From: Paenibacillus rubinfantis
GTDB taxonomy: Bacteria; Bacillota; Bacilli; Paenibacillales; Paenibacillaceae
Assembly: GCF_001486505.1 (NCBI RefSeq)
Contig: NZ_LN909065.1
Coordinates: 186,001 to 250,000 of the forward strand
DNA length: 64,000 nucleotides
Direction: 5' to 3'
The position numbers and the translations under genes were made by a program. Positions 7,954 through 15,491 of the stretch are shown here, one piece after another. Position 1 is the first letter of the stretch, and each line of letters begins with the position of its first letter. Below the pieces are notes generated by a model that was not told the DNA's origin, ran no database searches, and worked only from the letters and a program-made list of their open reading frames with translations.

Positions 7954-8991
7954 TCATCCTTTCTGACAAGACTTAAAAATATCGTCAATCAGCTTCATAA
8001 CCTTGCGAACTTCCTGATTCTTAACGATCGGCTCAGCGCCTTCACGTACAACCTTATAGAAGTTCTGATAGAACGGAACAAAGTCCGCTTTCGGAGCCGG
8101 GAAAGTCAATTTCTCGGTCGCTTCTTCCGAAGGAGGTGCCATCGTTTTGGTGAGTCCAACCCCTGCTTGGATCGGAGTTGGAGCTGCCACATCCGTACGG
8201 CCGGTCGCTGCGATGATTTCGCCGGACAAATCCCAATCGTTAATCTTCGCGGTCCCTTCAAGGCCCTTCACGTACCAGCGTGGAAGCTTGGTATAGTTGG
8301 TGGTCCCCACTTCAACCAGCGCCTTCACGCCATTTTCAAAGGTAATGAAGCTCATGAACCCGTCGTCCACTTCATCACCCAGGATATAACTCAAATCCGA
8401 ATGCACGCTTTGGACCGGACTATCGACCAGCCACAGCAGCTGATCCAGCAAATGGACGCCCCAATCCAGCAGCATACCGCCCCCGTGCTTCTCCAAGTGA
8501 CGCCAATCGCCTGGAATGCCGTTGGCCCCTTGAACGCGGGATTCGATTTGGAAAATATCCCCGATCATCTTGTTCTGATACAGCTGACGAATGATCAGGA
8601 AATCCGGGTCCCACCGGCGATTTTGATGCACCATAAAGACCTTACCCGTCTCTTCAGCCACCGCCAAAATTTCATCCAGCTCTTGGGTGTTCATGGCTAC
8701 GGGCTTTTCGCAAACGACATGCTTCCCCGCCCGCAAGGCTCGAATTGCAATCTCTTTATGCGAATCATTTGGGGTTGCAATCAGAACGGCTTCGATGTTT
8801 TCATCCGTCAATACCTCATCCAAGCTCGTGTAGATATGCAGGCCTTTGCCCTTGGAGATTTGCTGTCTTTCTCCGGAAATGTCGTAGGTCCCCGCCACAT
8901 GGAAGCGAGTGCTTTCCGCAGGGATCAGGTTGTGGGCATGGTACGAGCCCATACCGCCATAGCCGATTACGGCGAAATTAATGATTGACAT
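7954..8991 (-). CDS. Gfo/Idh/MocA family NAD(P)-dependent sugar oxidoreductase
   Basis: This 345-residue protein has an N-terminal Rossmann domain (NFAVIGYGGMGSYHA, residues 4-18) and a C-terminal alpha/beta sheet domain. The family motif CEKPVAMNTQELDEIL contains the usual Lys of the EKP loop, and GGGMLLDWGVHLLDQLLWL carries the catalytic-site Asp/His pair (D..VH.LD). It is the last gene of a four-gene operon (oxidoreductase, ThuA-like, isomerase, oxidoreductase) ending at the palindrome at 7907-7936. Known relatives oxidise or reduce sugars, inositols or 3-keto-sugars; the exact substrate cannot be read here. Confidence 0.9.
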   Translation of the reverse strand: MSIINFAVIGYGGMGSYHAHNLIPAESTRFHVAGTYDISGERQQISKGKGLHIYTSLDEVLTDENIEAVLIATPNDSHKEIAIRALRAGKHVVCEKPVAMNTQELDEILAVAEETGKVFMVHQNRRWDPDFLIIRQLYQNKMIGDIFQIESRVQGANGIPGDWRHLEKHGGGMLLDWGVHLLDQLLWLVDSPVQSVHSDLSYILGDEVDDGFMSFITFENGVKALVEVGTTNYTKLPRWYVKGLEGTAKINDWDLSGEIIAATGRTDVAAPTPIQAGVGLTKTMAPPSEEATEKLTFPAPKADFVPFYQNFYKVVREGAEPIVKNQEVRKVMKLIDDIFKSCQKG

Positions 8992-9004
8992 CTTGCTTGC
9001 TCCT

Positions 9005-9973
9005 TTACGCCCACCACATGGCTGAGGGTTGTTCGTGGATCATAATCGATTTCAAGTTGGTAATGGCACGGGTTAAGCCTTCGTCCACAGACATAATTGG
9101 ATCTTCATGCTCAATGCTTAACACATAGTCGTATCCATATACGCGCAAGGCGGAAATAATATCCGACCATACCTTCAAGTCGTGGCCGCAGCCTACCGAA
9201 CGGAAAGTCCAAGCCCGCGTCTTCACATTGCCGTAAGGCTGCATATCCGTCAAGCCATACATATTGATGTTGTCTTGATCGAGATACGTGTCTTTCGCAT
9301 GGAAATGGTGAATCGCGCCGGCTTCCCCAAGAATCTTGACGGCCGCCACCGGATCAATCCCTTGCCACCACAAATGGCTGGGATCCAGGTTACAACCGAT
9401 CGCTTTGCCGGTTGCTTCCCGCAATTTCAGCATGGTATATGGCGTATGCGCCAGGAAGCCGCCATGCAGTTCAATCCCGATCTTCACACCTGCCGCTTCG
9501 GCTTCGGTGTTGATCTCCTTCCAGTACGGGATCAATTTCTTCTCCCATTGGTACGTGTAGCTGTCATCATATTCCGTTGGCCAAGGCAATACCGGCCAGT
9601 TGACCTGCGTATCCCCCGCATTCCCGCCCGATACGCCGGAGAAGCCATTAACAACCGGAACGTTCATCAAGCTTGCCAGCTTGATCGTTTTGCGGAGTAA
9701 TGCGTCGGCTTCGGCAGCCACTTCCTGGACCGGGGAAATCGGATTGTTATGGCAACTAAGCGCGGAGATTTCCAATCCTTTATCCGCCAATTTGGCTAGA
9801 TATTCGGATCTAGCTTCGCTGCTGGCCAGCAATTTGTCGATATCCAGATGCGCATTGCCCGGATAGCCGCCAGTGCCGATCTCTACCGTTTGCAGGCCTT
9901 TCTTGGCTACTTCCTCAATCATGTCTTCAAAGCTTAAAGCGTTAAACAATGGCGTAAATACACCCAGTTTCAT
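9005..9973 (-). CDS. Sugar phosphate isomerase/epimerase family protein
   Basis: This 322-residue TIM-barrel protein is of the xylose-isomerase-like (AP endonuclease 2) superfamily. The start KLGVFTPLFNALSFEDMIEEVAKKGLQTVEIGTGGYPGNAHL is typical of inositol-catabolism or 3-keto-sugar-related isomerases. Metal ligands fit GIELHGGF (Glu), NLDPSHLWWQG (Asp/His), HFHAKDT (His) and SIEHEDP (Glu). The gene lies 13 bases downstream of the ThuA-like gene and 13 bases upstream of the oxidoreductase, so translation is closely linked. It probably interconverts sugar intermediates made by the neighbouring oxidoreductases. Confidence 0.88.
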   Translation of the reverse strand: MKLGVFTPLFNALSFEDMIEEVAKKGLQTVEIGTGGYPGNAHLDIDKLLASSEARSEYLAKLADKGLEISALSCHNNPISPVQEVAAEADALLRKTIKLASLMNVPVVNGFSGVSGGNAGDTQVNWPVLPWPTEYDDSYTYQWEKKLIPYWKEINTEAEAAGVKIGIELHGGFLAHTPYTMLKLREATGKAIGCNLDPSHLWWQGIDPVAAVKILGEAGAIHHFHAKDTYLDQDNINMYGLTDMQPYGNVKTRAWTFRSVGCGHDLKVWSDIISALRVYGYDYVLSIEHEDPIMSVDEGLTRAITNLKSIMIHEQPSAMWWA

Positions 9974-9986
9974 CGACCTTCACTCC

Positions 9987-10697
9987 TTATTGTTCACGTG
10001 CTTTGTAGTGGCCGTAGACCGGATACCCGTTTTGGGTTGGTGCGCACCAGCGGATCCCGTTCTTAATGACCTTTTGCACTTTCTCGTTATAATAGCTCGC
10101 ATAGGTCTCATGACCCGGTTGGAAGTAGAAAATCTTCCCGTTTCCACGGCGGAACGTACAGCCGCTGCGGAAGACTTCGCCCCCCGGGAACCAGCTGACA
10201 AAGACGAGTTCGTCTGGAGCTGGAATATCAAAATGCTCCCCGTACATCTCTTCCTTGTCCAACTCGATGAAATCACCGATGCCCTCGGCAATCGGGTGGC
10301 TTGGGTTCACATTCCAAATGCGGCAATGCTTGCCGTCCTCCCGCCATTTCAGATCGCAAGAGGTGCCCATGAGCTTTTTGAATATTTTAGAAAAATGACC
10401 CGAATGCAGCACAACCAGCCCCATGCCTTCCAGCACCCGCTTATGCACGCGGTCTACGATTTCATCCCGAACTTCATCATGGGCTACATGTCCCCACCAG
10501 ATCAGGACATCCGTATCCTCCAACACTTCTTCTGTCAGACCATGCTCCGGCTCGTCTAACGTTGCCGTCTTGACCTTAAACTGGTCTTCGCCCAAGAACT
10601 TCGCCAGTTGGCCGTGAATGCCCTCCGGATACATGTCTTGAACGGCTTTATCGGTCTTCTCATGCCGATATTCGTTCCATACGGTCACTTGAATCAT
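9987..10697 (-). CDS. ThuA-like domain protein (trehalose utilisation type)
   Basis: This 236-residue protein is of the ThuA family, which has a glutamine-amidotransferase-like fold without the usual catalytic nucleophile. Landmarks are [32 protein letters not shown] at the start, [14 protein letters not shown] (about residues 63-76), [22 protein letters not shown] (about 95-116) and [20 protein letters not shown] near the C-terminus. In Sinorhizobium, ThuA works with a Gfo/Idh-type enzyme (ThuB) in a 3-keto-trehalose route. Two such oxidoreductases flank it here, so a similar keto-sugar pathway is likely, but this is inference. Confidence 0.88.
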   Translation of the reverse strand: MIQVTVWNEYRHEKTDKAVQDMYPEGIHGQLAKFLGEDQFKVKTATLDEPEHGLTEEVLEDTDVLIWWGHVAHDEVRDEIVDRVHKRVLEGMGLVVLHSGHFSKIFKKLMGTSCDLKWREDGKHCRIWNVNPSHPIAEGIGDFIELDKEEMYGEHFDIPAPDELVFVSWFPGGEVFRSGCTFRRGNGKIFYFQPGHETYASYYNEKVQKVIKNGIRWCAPTQNGYPVYGHYKAREQ

Positions 10698-10715
10698 GGA
10701 TATCGCTCCTTGATC

Positions 10716-11789
10716 TTAGAGGTATACCGGCTCGCCGGTCTTCGAGGATTTGTAGATCGCTTCTAGGATTTCCGTAACGACCAAAGCTTCTTCCGGTTTT
10801 ACGACCGGTTCAGTGTCATTCAGGATGGCTTGAATCCAGGAATGAGCCTCAAGCACTTCCGGTCTCTCCCCTGCGCCATCGTAGAAGGCAACGCCCCCGG
10901 TTTGCAGTTCGACCTTCTTCTCGTACAGCAAGCTGTGGTCTTCCCCGTTGATGGTCAGGCCATTGTTCATATCGGCGCCCGCTTTGGTTCCGCACAACGT
11001 CGTTTTCGCTTCCTTCACATCCAGGCTGTTCAAGGCCCAACTGGATTCCAAGAAGATCGTTGCCCCGTTCTCCATCACTACAAAACCAAACGCAGAGTCT
11101 TCTACGGTGAATTTTTCCGGATCCCAAGGTCCCCAGGCATTGGCTGCATTTTTCGTTTGGGACAGGGCATGATACGTTTTCCCCACCACATATTTCGGCT
11201 TGTAGTTGTTCATCATCCAGAGCGTCAGGTCCAACGCGTGCGTCCCGATATCGATCAATGGACCGCCGCCTTGAGCTTCCTCATCCAGGAACACGCCCCA
11301 AGTAGGTACAGCACGGCGACGAATCGCATGGGCTTTGCCAAAATAAATCTCACCCAATCCGCCTTCTTCGCAGACTTGATGCAGGTATCTGGAATCGGTC
11401 CGGAACCGGTTCTGATAACCAATCGTTAATTTCTTGCCGGTCCGCTTGGACGCCTCGATCATGCTTCTGGCTTCCTCGGACGTCTTCGCCATCGGCTTCT
11501 CGCACATCACATGAGATCCCGCTTCCATCGCTGCAATCGAAATAAACGCATGCGAGGAGTTTGGCGTGCACACATGAACGACATCCAAATCAGTATTCGC
11601 TAACATCGCTTTATAATCATCAAACACCTTCGCGTCCGCAGTTCCAAATTTCGCTTTGGCTTCCTCCGCACGTTCCACGATCAAATCGCAAAAGGCTACC
11701 ATTTCCACTTCATCTACCTTCGAAAGAGCCGGCATATGCTTGCCGTTTGCAATCCCGCCACATCCAATAATTCCAACTTTCAATTTCAT
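10716..11789 (-). CDS. Gfo/Idh/MocA family NAD(P)-dependent sugar oxidoreductase (first gene of operon)
   Basis: This 357-residue enzyme begins KLKVGIIGCGGIANGKHMPAL, a Rossmann nucleotide-binding fold, with CEKPMAKTSEEARSMIEA at about residues 98-115 and the GGGPLIDIGTHALDLTLWMM catalytic helix. The open frame extends 27 codons further upstream, but the ATG at 11789 follows a clean GGAGGT site and starts at the fold itself; the extension overlaps the promoter. It opens the operon with the ThuA-like, isomerase and second oxidoreductase genes. The pair of different oxidoreductases suggests successive oxidation and reduction of a sugar carbon. Confidence 0.9.
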   Translation of the reverse strand: MKLKVGIIGCGGIANGKHMPALSKVDEVEMVAFCDLIVERAEEAKAKFGTADAKVFDDYKAMLANTDLDVVHVCTPNSSHAFISIAAMEAGSHVMCEKPMAKTSEEARSMIEASKRTGKKLTIGYQNRFRTDSRYLHQVCEEGGLGEIYFGKAHAIRRRAVPTWGVFLDEEAQGGGPLIDIGTHALDLTLWMMNNYKPKYVVGKTYHALSQTKNAANAWGPWDPEKFTVEDSAFGFVVMENGATIFLESSWALNSLDVKEAKTTLCGTKAGADMNNGLTINGEDHSLLYEKKVELQTGGVAFYDGAGERPEVLEAHSWIQAILNDTEPVVKPEEALVVTEILEAIYKSSKTGEPVYL

Positions 11790-11800
11790 CGTATACCTCC

Positions 11801-11815
11801 TGAAAGCGTTTCTAT
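11801..11815 (-). promoter_or_regulatory. Candidate cre (CcpA) site in the sugar oxidoreductase operon promoter
   Basis: On the minus strand ATAGAAACGCTTTCA differs at one position from the B. subtilis cre consensus WTGNAANCGNWNNCW. It lies between the -10 box and the ribosome-binding site, where CcpA would repress. One mismatch at a conserved position keeps confidence moderate. Confidence 0.4.
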
Positions 11816-11825
11816 TTTTGAATTC

Positions 11826-11878
11826 ATTATAGCCAAATCTGAAGCCGCTTTCTTCCCACATTCCCCGCAAAAAACTCC
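11826..11878 (-). promoter_or_regulatory. Promoter with AraC-type direct repeats, sugar oxidoreductase operon
   Basis: On the minus strand a -10 TATAAT (11826-11831) is preceded by GGAAGAAAG (11848-11856) and CGGGGAATG (11859-11867), imperfect direct repeats with an 11-base period, and by GGAGTTTT (11871-11878). The proximal repeat ends 18 bases before TATAAT. The same elements with the same spacing occur at 14697-14748. No good -35 box is present, which fits activator dependence. The AraC gene immediately upstream is the likely activator. Confidence 0.65.
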
Positions 11879-11903
11879 CGGATATTGCCCTTCGCCCAGA
11901 ACG

Positions 11904-11946
11904 AAAAAAAGGGCATCAACGAGGGTTCACTCGTCAATCCCCTTTA
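11904..11946 (-). terminator. Terminator of the AraC regulator gene
   Basis: On the minus strand AAAGGG...GACGAG pairs with CTCGTT...CCCTTT, followed by a seven-base T run. It lies between the AraC gene and the promoter of the sugar oxidoreductase operon and separates the two units. Confidence 0.8.
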
Positions 11947-11949
11947 TTC

Positions 11950-12816
11950 TTACGCCTTATGCAAATTTTTCCGATACTGCAGCGGCGATTGTCCAACCTC
12001 ATCCTTAAACACATGATGGAACGTTTTGACGCTGGCAAAGCCGGCTTTTTCGGCGACTTCCACCATCGGGATATTTTCGTTGGCCAAGATGAACTTGGCT
12101 TGATTCAGGCGATATTCGGTCAAGAATTGCATAAAGGTTTGTCCGGTATTCGTTTTAAAGAAACGCGTAAAATAGTAAGGGCTGAAGCCCACGAATTTGG
12201 CGACATCCTCCAACGCTATCACTTCCTGATAGCGATTTTCCACATATTCGAAGACTTGATTCAGCAAATCCAACGTTTCTTTATGCTGTACGGTAGAGCG
12301 CTTGCTCGGCAGATGTTTGGCTTGGCGTCTTGGCAAATGCAGGTAGAACTCACCCATCAATTGATGCAGATACCCTAAGGTTAAATAGTTCATGCCCAAG
12401 GGTTTGCTCTGTTCCACTTCATATAGACGAATCAACAGCTCCGTAGCTTTCTGCGCCAGCTCCCGAGGCCAATTCCGGCTTAGCGGCTCTCCGGACTCAA
12501 ACAGATTTAACAACGAATCTTCGGAAGTCCGCAGAATTCGCTCGTCAAACAGCTTGAGGTTAAACTGGTAGACATAGCGCTCACTTTCGGGAGAAGCTAA
12601 GAAATAGTGGGCCTCCCCGCTGGGAAAGAAGAAGATCTCCCCCTCCTCCAGCTGAACGATCTCTTCCTGAACCCCGATGTTCACTTTGCCTTTACGGGAA
12701 TAAATAATTTCAATCTCTTTATGCCAATGCGGATAGACAATCGTCATCCCGTCATTTAAAAACGTGCGAAACGGAATGGAATCCTCGAATTCCGGGATTT
12801 CCAAATACTCGCTCAT
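11950..12816 (-). CDS. AraC family transcriptional regulator with cupin sensor domain
   Basis: This 288-residue regulator starts MSEYLEIPEFEDSIPFRTFLN and has an AraC-type cupin sensor (HWHKEIEIIYSRKGKVNIGVQEE, EEGEIFFFPSGEAHYF) followed by a C-terminal double helix-turn-helix (LEDVAKFVGFSPYYFTRFFKTNTGQTFMQFLTEYRLNQAKFIL, FASVKTFHHVFKDEVGQSPLQYRK). The frame is open 63 codons further upstream, but that part does not look like the family and overlaps the terminator of the preceding gene. It sits directly upstream of the sugar oxidoreductase operon and is the best candidate to bind the repeats at 11848-11867 and 14719-14738. Confidence 0.88.
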   Translation of the reverse strand: MSEYLEIPEFEDSIPFRTFLNDGMTIVYPHWHKEIEIIYSRKGKVNIGVQEEIVQLEEGEIFFFPSGEAHYFLASPESERYVYQFNLKLFDERILRTSEDSLLNLFESGEPLSRNWPRELAQKATELLIRLYEVEQSKPLGMNYLTLGYLHQLMGEFYLHLPRRQAKHLPSKRSTVQHKETLDLLNQVFEYVENRYQEVIALEDVAKFVGFSPYYFTRFFKTNTGQTFMQFLTEYRLNQAKFILANENIPMVEVAEKAGFASVKTFHHVFKDEVGQSPLQYRKNLHKA

Positions 12817-12960
12817 AACCCTGTTGACTCCCCGTTCGTCGTATTTTGTCGTGTCCAGTTTGATTATAAAGGGACGCACTCCTCCAGACAACTTATTTCC
12901 TTGATTACTTTGTTGCGCTACGGTATCAACAGGCAAGAAGAGGTCCCAGATGTGCGGAAG

Positions 12961-13003
12961 CAAAAAAAGGGCCCATTCTCTCTGAATCCAGAGGAATCGG
13001 CCC
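12961..13003 (-). terminator. Rho-independent terminator of the GyrI-like gene
   Basis: Read on the minus strand, GGGCCGATTC pairs with GAGAATGGGCCC (an imperfect stem with an inner TCTGGATTCAGA hairpin), followed by a seven-base T run. It begins nine bases after the stop codon of the small effector-binding-domain gene. Confidence 0.85.
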
Positions 13004-13011
13004 AATGAAGT

Positions 13012-13374
13012 TTAAACCTCGTTGTCCTTAAGCTTTATGGGGATAAAGGCTTCCATTTGAGCTTCCCCAGTTGCCTTAATGACTTCCGGAGGCGTAATAA
13101 TATGGCCCATGGGATAATGATCAGCTCTTTGGTCCAACTCGAAAAATTCGGATTGTGCTATCCAAGTCAGAGCATAGACCCATACGAGGCCTTCCTGTTC
13201 TGCATCATAATACAAGAAGTCCCTCGGCATAAAGCGATCACGCGGCCCAGGTTCTAACTTGGAAAAGTAAGCATTGAACTTGCCAAGCCCCCCACTTTCC
13301 GAGAAATCCTGGTTCGGATCGACCCCAGAGGATACCGCCTGAAATGGCGGGATCGATATGATCCGGAATTGCAT
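13012..13374 (-). CDS. GyrI-like small-molecule-binding (AraC effector-binding-like) protein
   Basis: This 120-residue protein looks like a free-standing GyrI/AraC effector-binding domain: FRIISIPPFQAVSSGVD at the start, FNAYFSKLEPGPRDRFMPRDFLYYDAEQEGLVWVYAL in the middle and a C-terminal EAFIPIKLK strand. Such proteins bind drugs or other planar molecules. The open frame extends 31 codons upstream, but the ATG at 13374 has GGAGGGGAACAG before it. It lies 29 bases after the VOC-family gene on the same strand, so the two are probably one transcript ending at 12961-13003. Confidence 0.72.
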   Translation of the reverse strand: MQFRIISIPPFQAVSSGVDPNQDFSESGGLGKFNAYFSKLEPGPRDRFMPRDFLYYDAEQEGLVWVYALTWIAQSEFFELDQRADHYPMGHIITPPEVIKATGEAQMEAFIPIKLKDNEV

Positions 13375-13403
13375 CTGTTCCCCTCCTTCAGTTAGATCGA
13401 AGC

Positions 13404-13784
13404 TCATATCGCGATCCACCAAAAGACGCCATAACGGTCGATCACATTCGAGCAATAAGCGTTCCAATCACACGGACCCGGCGGGTCGAGGACCGTACCG
13501 CCTTCTTGTAGAAGATCAAACGCCCGCTGGACCGCCTCCTTGCTCCCCATGTCGTAAACATTAAAGGCCATGGTCTGCCACGTTGTTTTGGAGCTGGTAT
13601 CGCAATCCTTCGGCGCTTCACTGACAGCCATGAACAGCTGGCCGTTTCGTATCAACTCGCAGTGCATGTACTCATTTCCCGCTTCATTTTTGATCTCAAG
13701 CCCTTTTTCTAACTCGAAGGCCCGACAATATCGGTCAACCGCATCCAAACTGCCTCTAACATAGACCTGTGAACTGATTTTCAT
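13404..13784 (-). CDS. VOC superfamily protein (PhnB/glyoxalase-like)
   Basis: This 126-residue protein starts MKISSQVYVRGSLDAVDRYCRAFELEKGLEIKNEAGNEYMHCELIRNG, has a second half with VQRAFDLLQEGGTVLDPPGPCDWNAYCSNVIDRYGVFWWIAI, and fits the PhnB-like branch of the vicinal-oxygen-chelate superfamily, where two beta-alpha-beta modules form a small-molecule pocket. The longer open frame (to 13877) was rejected because GGAGGTGAGAAG immediately precedes the ATG at 13784. Function unknown; the neighbour is a GyrI-like binding protein, so a role in small-molecule resistance is possible. Confidence 0.8.
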   Translation of the reverse strand: MKISSQVYVRGSLDAVDRYCRAFELEKGLEIKNEAGNEYMHCELIRNGQLFMAVSEAPKDCDTSSKTTWQTMAFNVYDMGSKEAVQRAFDLLQEGGTVLDPPGPCDWNAYCSNVIDRYGVFWWIAI

Positions 13785-13875
13785 TAAGAGCTTCTCACCT
13801 CCACTTGAGTAAGTGCTCTGGGACTGACGAATCGCTAGTAATCTCTTATGTATGCAGTACAGTCGATTTTGTGGC

Positions 13876-13914
13876 AAAACCCACCTTCGGCGCTAACCTC
13901 AAGGTGGGTTTTTT
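13876..13914. terminator. Symmetrical terminator hairpin resembling that of the type I toxin-antitoxin locus
   Basis: AAAACCCACCTT and AAGGTGGGTTTT pair around the loop CGGCGCTAACCTC, with T-runs on both strands. It ends the isomerase gene on the minus strand, and could also end a plus-strand RNA. It is almost the same as the shared terminator at 17272-17312 (same stem and the same CGGCGCTAACC loop core), so it may descend from such a locus. Confidence 0.8.
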
Positions 13915-13922
13915 AGGATCAA

Positions 13923-14672
13923 TTAGGCATACACCTCATCAACCATCACTCGAAGCCGCTGGCAATCGATCGCTGTAGCTTCTAGCGGCGGATAACTCTG
14001 AAATTCCTCTTGCTCAACAATTAACCAAGGGATCTCCATTCGTTTGGCGATTTGAACGTATTCTTTCATCGGCAGAATGCCGGAGCCAATTTCCGTACTT
14101 TCTCGCGGGGAATCCTGCATATCTTTCAGGTGAAAAAGACCAATCCGATCCTGATGCACTTCTAACCAAGGAAATGCATCCACGCCGGCATCAGCCAGCC
14201 AGTAGAGGTCCACTTCCAAGTTGATCTTGTTCGTACGTTGAACCATTTCATGTAGGATGTCACGGCCGGGGATCTCCGTAAACTCATTGGCGTGATTATG
14301 GTAGTAAAACTCGAAACCTTCCTCTGCCGCCTTTTGCGCGATCTCCTCCATCTCGGCAATAAAACCCTGCCAGCCTTCAAAGGTTTCAAAGGTAGCATAA
14401 GGGATCACAAGCCGAGAATTCCCAATCGTTTTTTCGAAAGCCAACGTTTGCTCGAGATCCTTTTTCAGGGTCTCAAAAGAGAGGTGAGAAGCCGCAACCT
14501 GCAGTCCCAGTTCCTCAAGGTAACCTCTCACTTCAGCAGCACTTTTCCCATGGTAACCGGCAAATTCAACGCCATCATAACCGCTCTGTTTCACTTTCTT
14601 GAGCGCCTCATAAAAGTTGTCTTTGCATGCCTCCTGAATACTCCATAACTGCAAGGCAATTTGGGGTTTCAT
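13923..14672 (-). CDS. Sugar phosphate isomerase/epimerase family protein
   Basis: This 249-residue TIM-barrel protein begins KPQIALQLWSIQEACKDNFYEALKKVKQSGYDGVEFAGYHG and carries the superfamily's metal-site pieces: FEFYYHNHANEF, INLEVDLYWLADAGVD, IGLFHLKDMQ and WLIVEQEEF. The start was placed at the ATG after GGGAGGCGG rather than at the longer frame start at 14732, which would cover the promoter. It is a single-gene unit whose promoter shares AraC-type repeats with the four-gene sugar operon at 7.9-11.8 kb, so it probably serves the same pathway, perhaps at a different isomerisation step. Confidence 0.88.
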   Translation of the reverse strand: MKPQIALQLWSIQEACKDNFYEALKKVKQSGYDGVEFAGYHGKSAAEVRGYLEELGLQVAASHLSFETLKKDLEQTLAFEKTIGNSRLVIPYATFETFEGWQGFIAEMEEIAQKAAEEGFEFYYHNHANEFTEIPGRDILHEMVQRTNKINLEVDLYWLADAGVDAFPWLEVHQDRIGLFHLKDMQDSPRESTEIGSGILPMKEYVQIAKRMEIPWLIVEQEEFQSYPPLEATAIDCQRLRVMVDEVYA

Positions 14673-14696
14673 TAAACCGCCTCCCTTCTCGAGTTC

Positions 14697-14748
14697 ATTA
14701 TAGCGAAAACCCCTCCCCCATTCTTCCTGCATTCTTCCATAAAACTCC
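14697..14748 (-). promoter_or_regulatory. Promoter with AraC-type direct repeats, second isomerase gene
   Basis: On the minus strand, -10 TATAAT (14697-14702) is preceded by two perfect copies of GGAAGAATG (14719-14727 and 14730-14738; 11-base period) and GGAGTTTT (14741-14748). The proximal repeat ends 18 bases from the -10, exactly as in the promoter at 11826-11878. Confidence 0.7.
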
Positions 14749-14769
14749 TGAATAATGCGCTTTCAAAAG

Positions 14770-14810
14770 GAAATAAAATAAGGCTACAACAAACTATCTT
14801 GTTGTAGCCT
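14770..14810 (-). terminator. Terminator of the SDR/azoreductase operon
   Basis: On the minus strand GGCTACAACAAG pairs with TTGTTGTAGCC, followed by TTATTTTATTT. It begins 18 bases after the azoreductase stop codon. Confidence 0.85.
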
Positions 14811-14826
14811 AACCGGACTAACTTTA

Positions 14827-15477
14827 TTAAAAGGTCTTGGCTGTGGATACCGCTTGCTGGATCGCTTGTTCCATGATGCTTTGCGCTTGATCCGGATACT
14901 CACTGGTCCCCTCAGCATATATCGCCTGTACATCTTCGATCCCGATGAAGTTCATGGCCGCCTTGATATAACGATGGCTAAATTCCACATCTTCAAACTT
15001 CCCATGGGAAAGTACCGTGCCGGAAGCTTGAATATGCATGACCTTCTTCCCTTGCTGCGTTCCTGTCAGACCGGATAATCCCCGCATTCCATTGTTGGCT
15101 CGCGTGAAGGTTTTACCCGGAACCAAAACAGCGTCAAGGTACATTTTCAAGATGGAAGGGAAAGAATAGTTCCATACTGGGTTCACAATGACGATTTTAT
15201 CCGCCGCCATAAATTGTTCTACCAGTTCGCTCATTCGCACCGCTTTTTGCTTTGATTCCTCGCTAAGTTCATCAAAGGAAGGACCACTTGCCGGTTGTCC
15301 CCAACGTCTCAGAAGATCCGCGTCGATTTGCGGAAGATCCAGGCGATACAGATCCAGATGAATCACTTCATCATCCGGGTTGGCTTCCTGATAAGTTTCG
15401 ATAAAATGTCTCCCCACCCGCAGGCTATGAGAATCATCTTGGAAAGGATGGGCGGTCACATACAACACTGTTGCCAT
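14827..15477 (-). CDS. azoR: FMN-dependent NADH:quinone oxidoreductase / azoreductase
   Basis: This 216-residue flavodoxin-fold enzyme should transfer two electrons from NADH through FMN to quinones or azo compounds. It shows VLYVTAHPFQDDSHSLRVG at the N-terminus (phosphate-binding), VNPVWNYSFPSILKMYLDAVLVPGKTF (about residues 98-124, typical AzoR) and the HIQASGTVLS segment near the flavin. Length matches the family. It lies 14 bases downstream of the SDR gene, so both are one operon controlled by the TetR regulator at 16471-17055, which fits a response to electrophiles or quinones. Confidence 0.9.
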   Translation of the reverse strand: MATVLYVTAHPFQDDSHSLRVGRHFIETYQEANPDDEVIHLDLYRLDLPQIDADLLRRWGQPASGPSFDELSEESKQKAVRMSELVEQFMAADKIVIVNPVWNYSFPSILKMYLDAVLVPGKTFTRANNGMRGLSGLTGTQQGKKVMHIQASGTVLSHGKFEDVEFSHRYIKAAMNFIGIEDVQAIYAEGTSEYPDQAQSIMEQAIQQAVSTAKTF

Positions 15478-15491
15478 TCACATTCCACTCC

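Noticed and set aside
12817-13005. 63-codon upstream extension of the AraC gene
   Set aside because: It overlaps the terminator of the preceding gene; the ATG at 12816 gives the normal family start.
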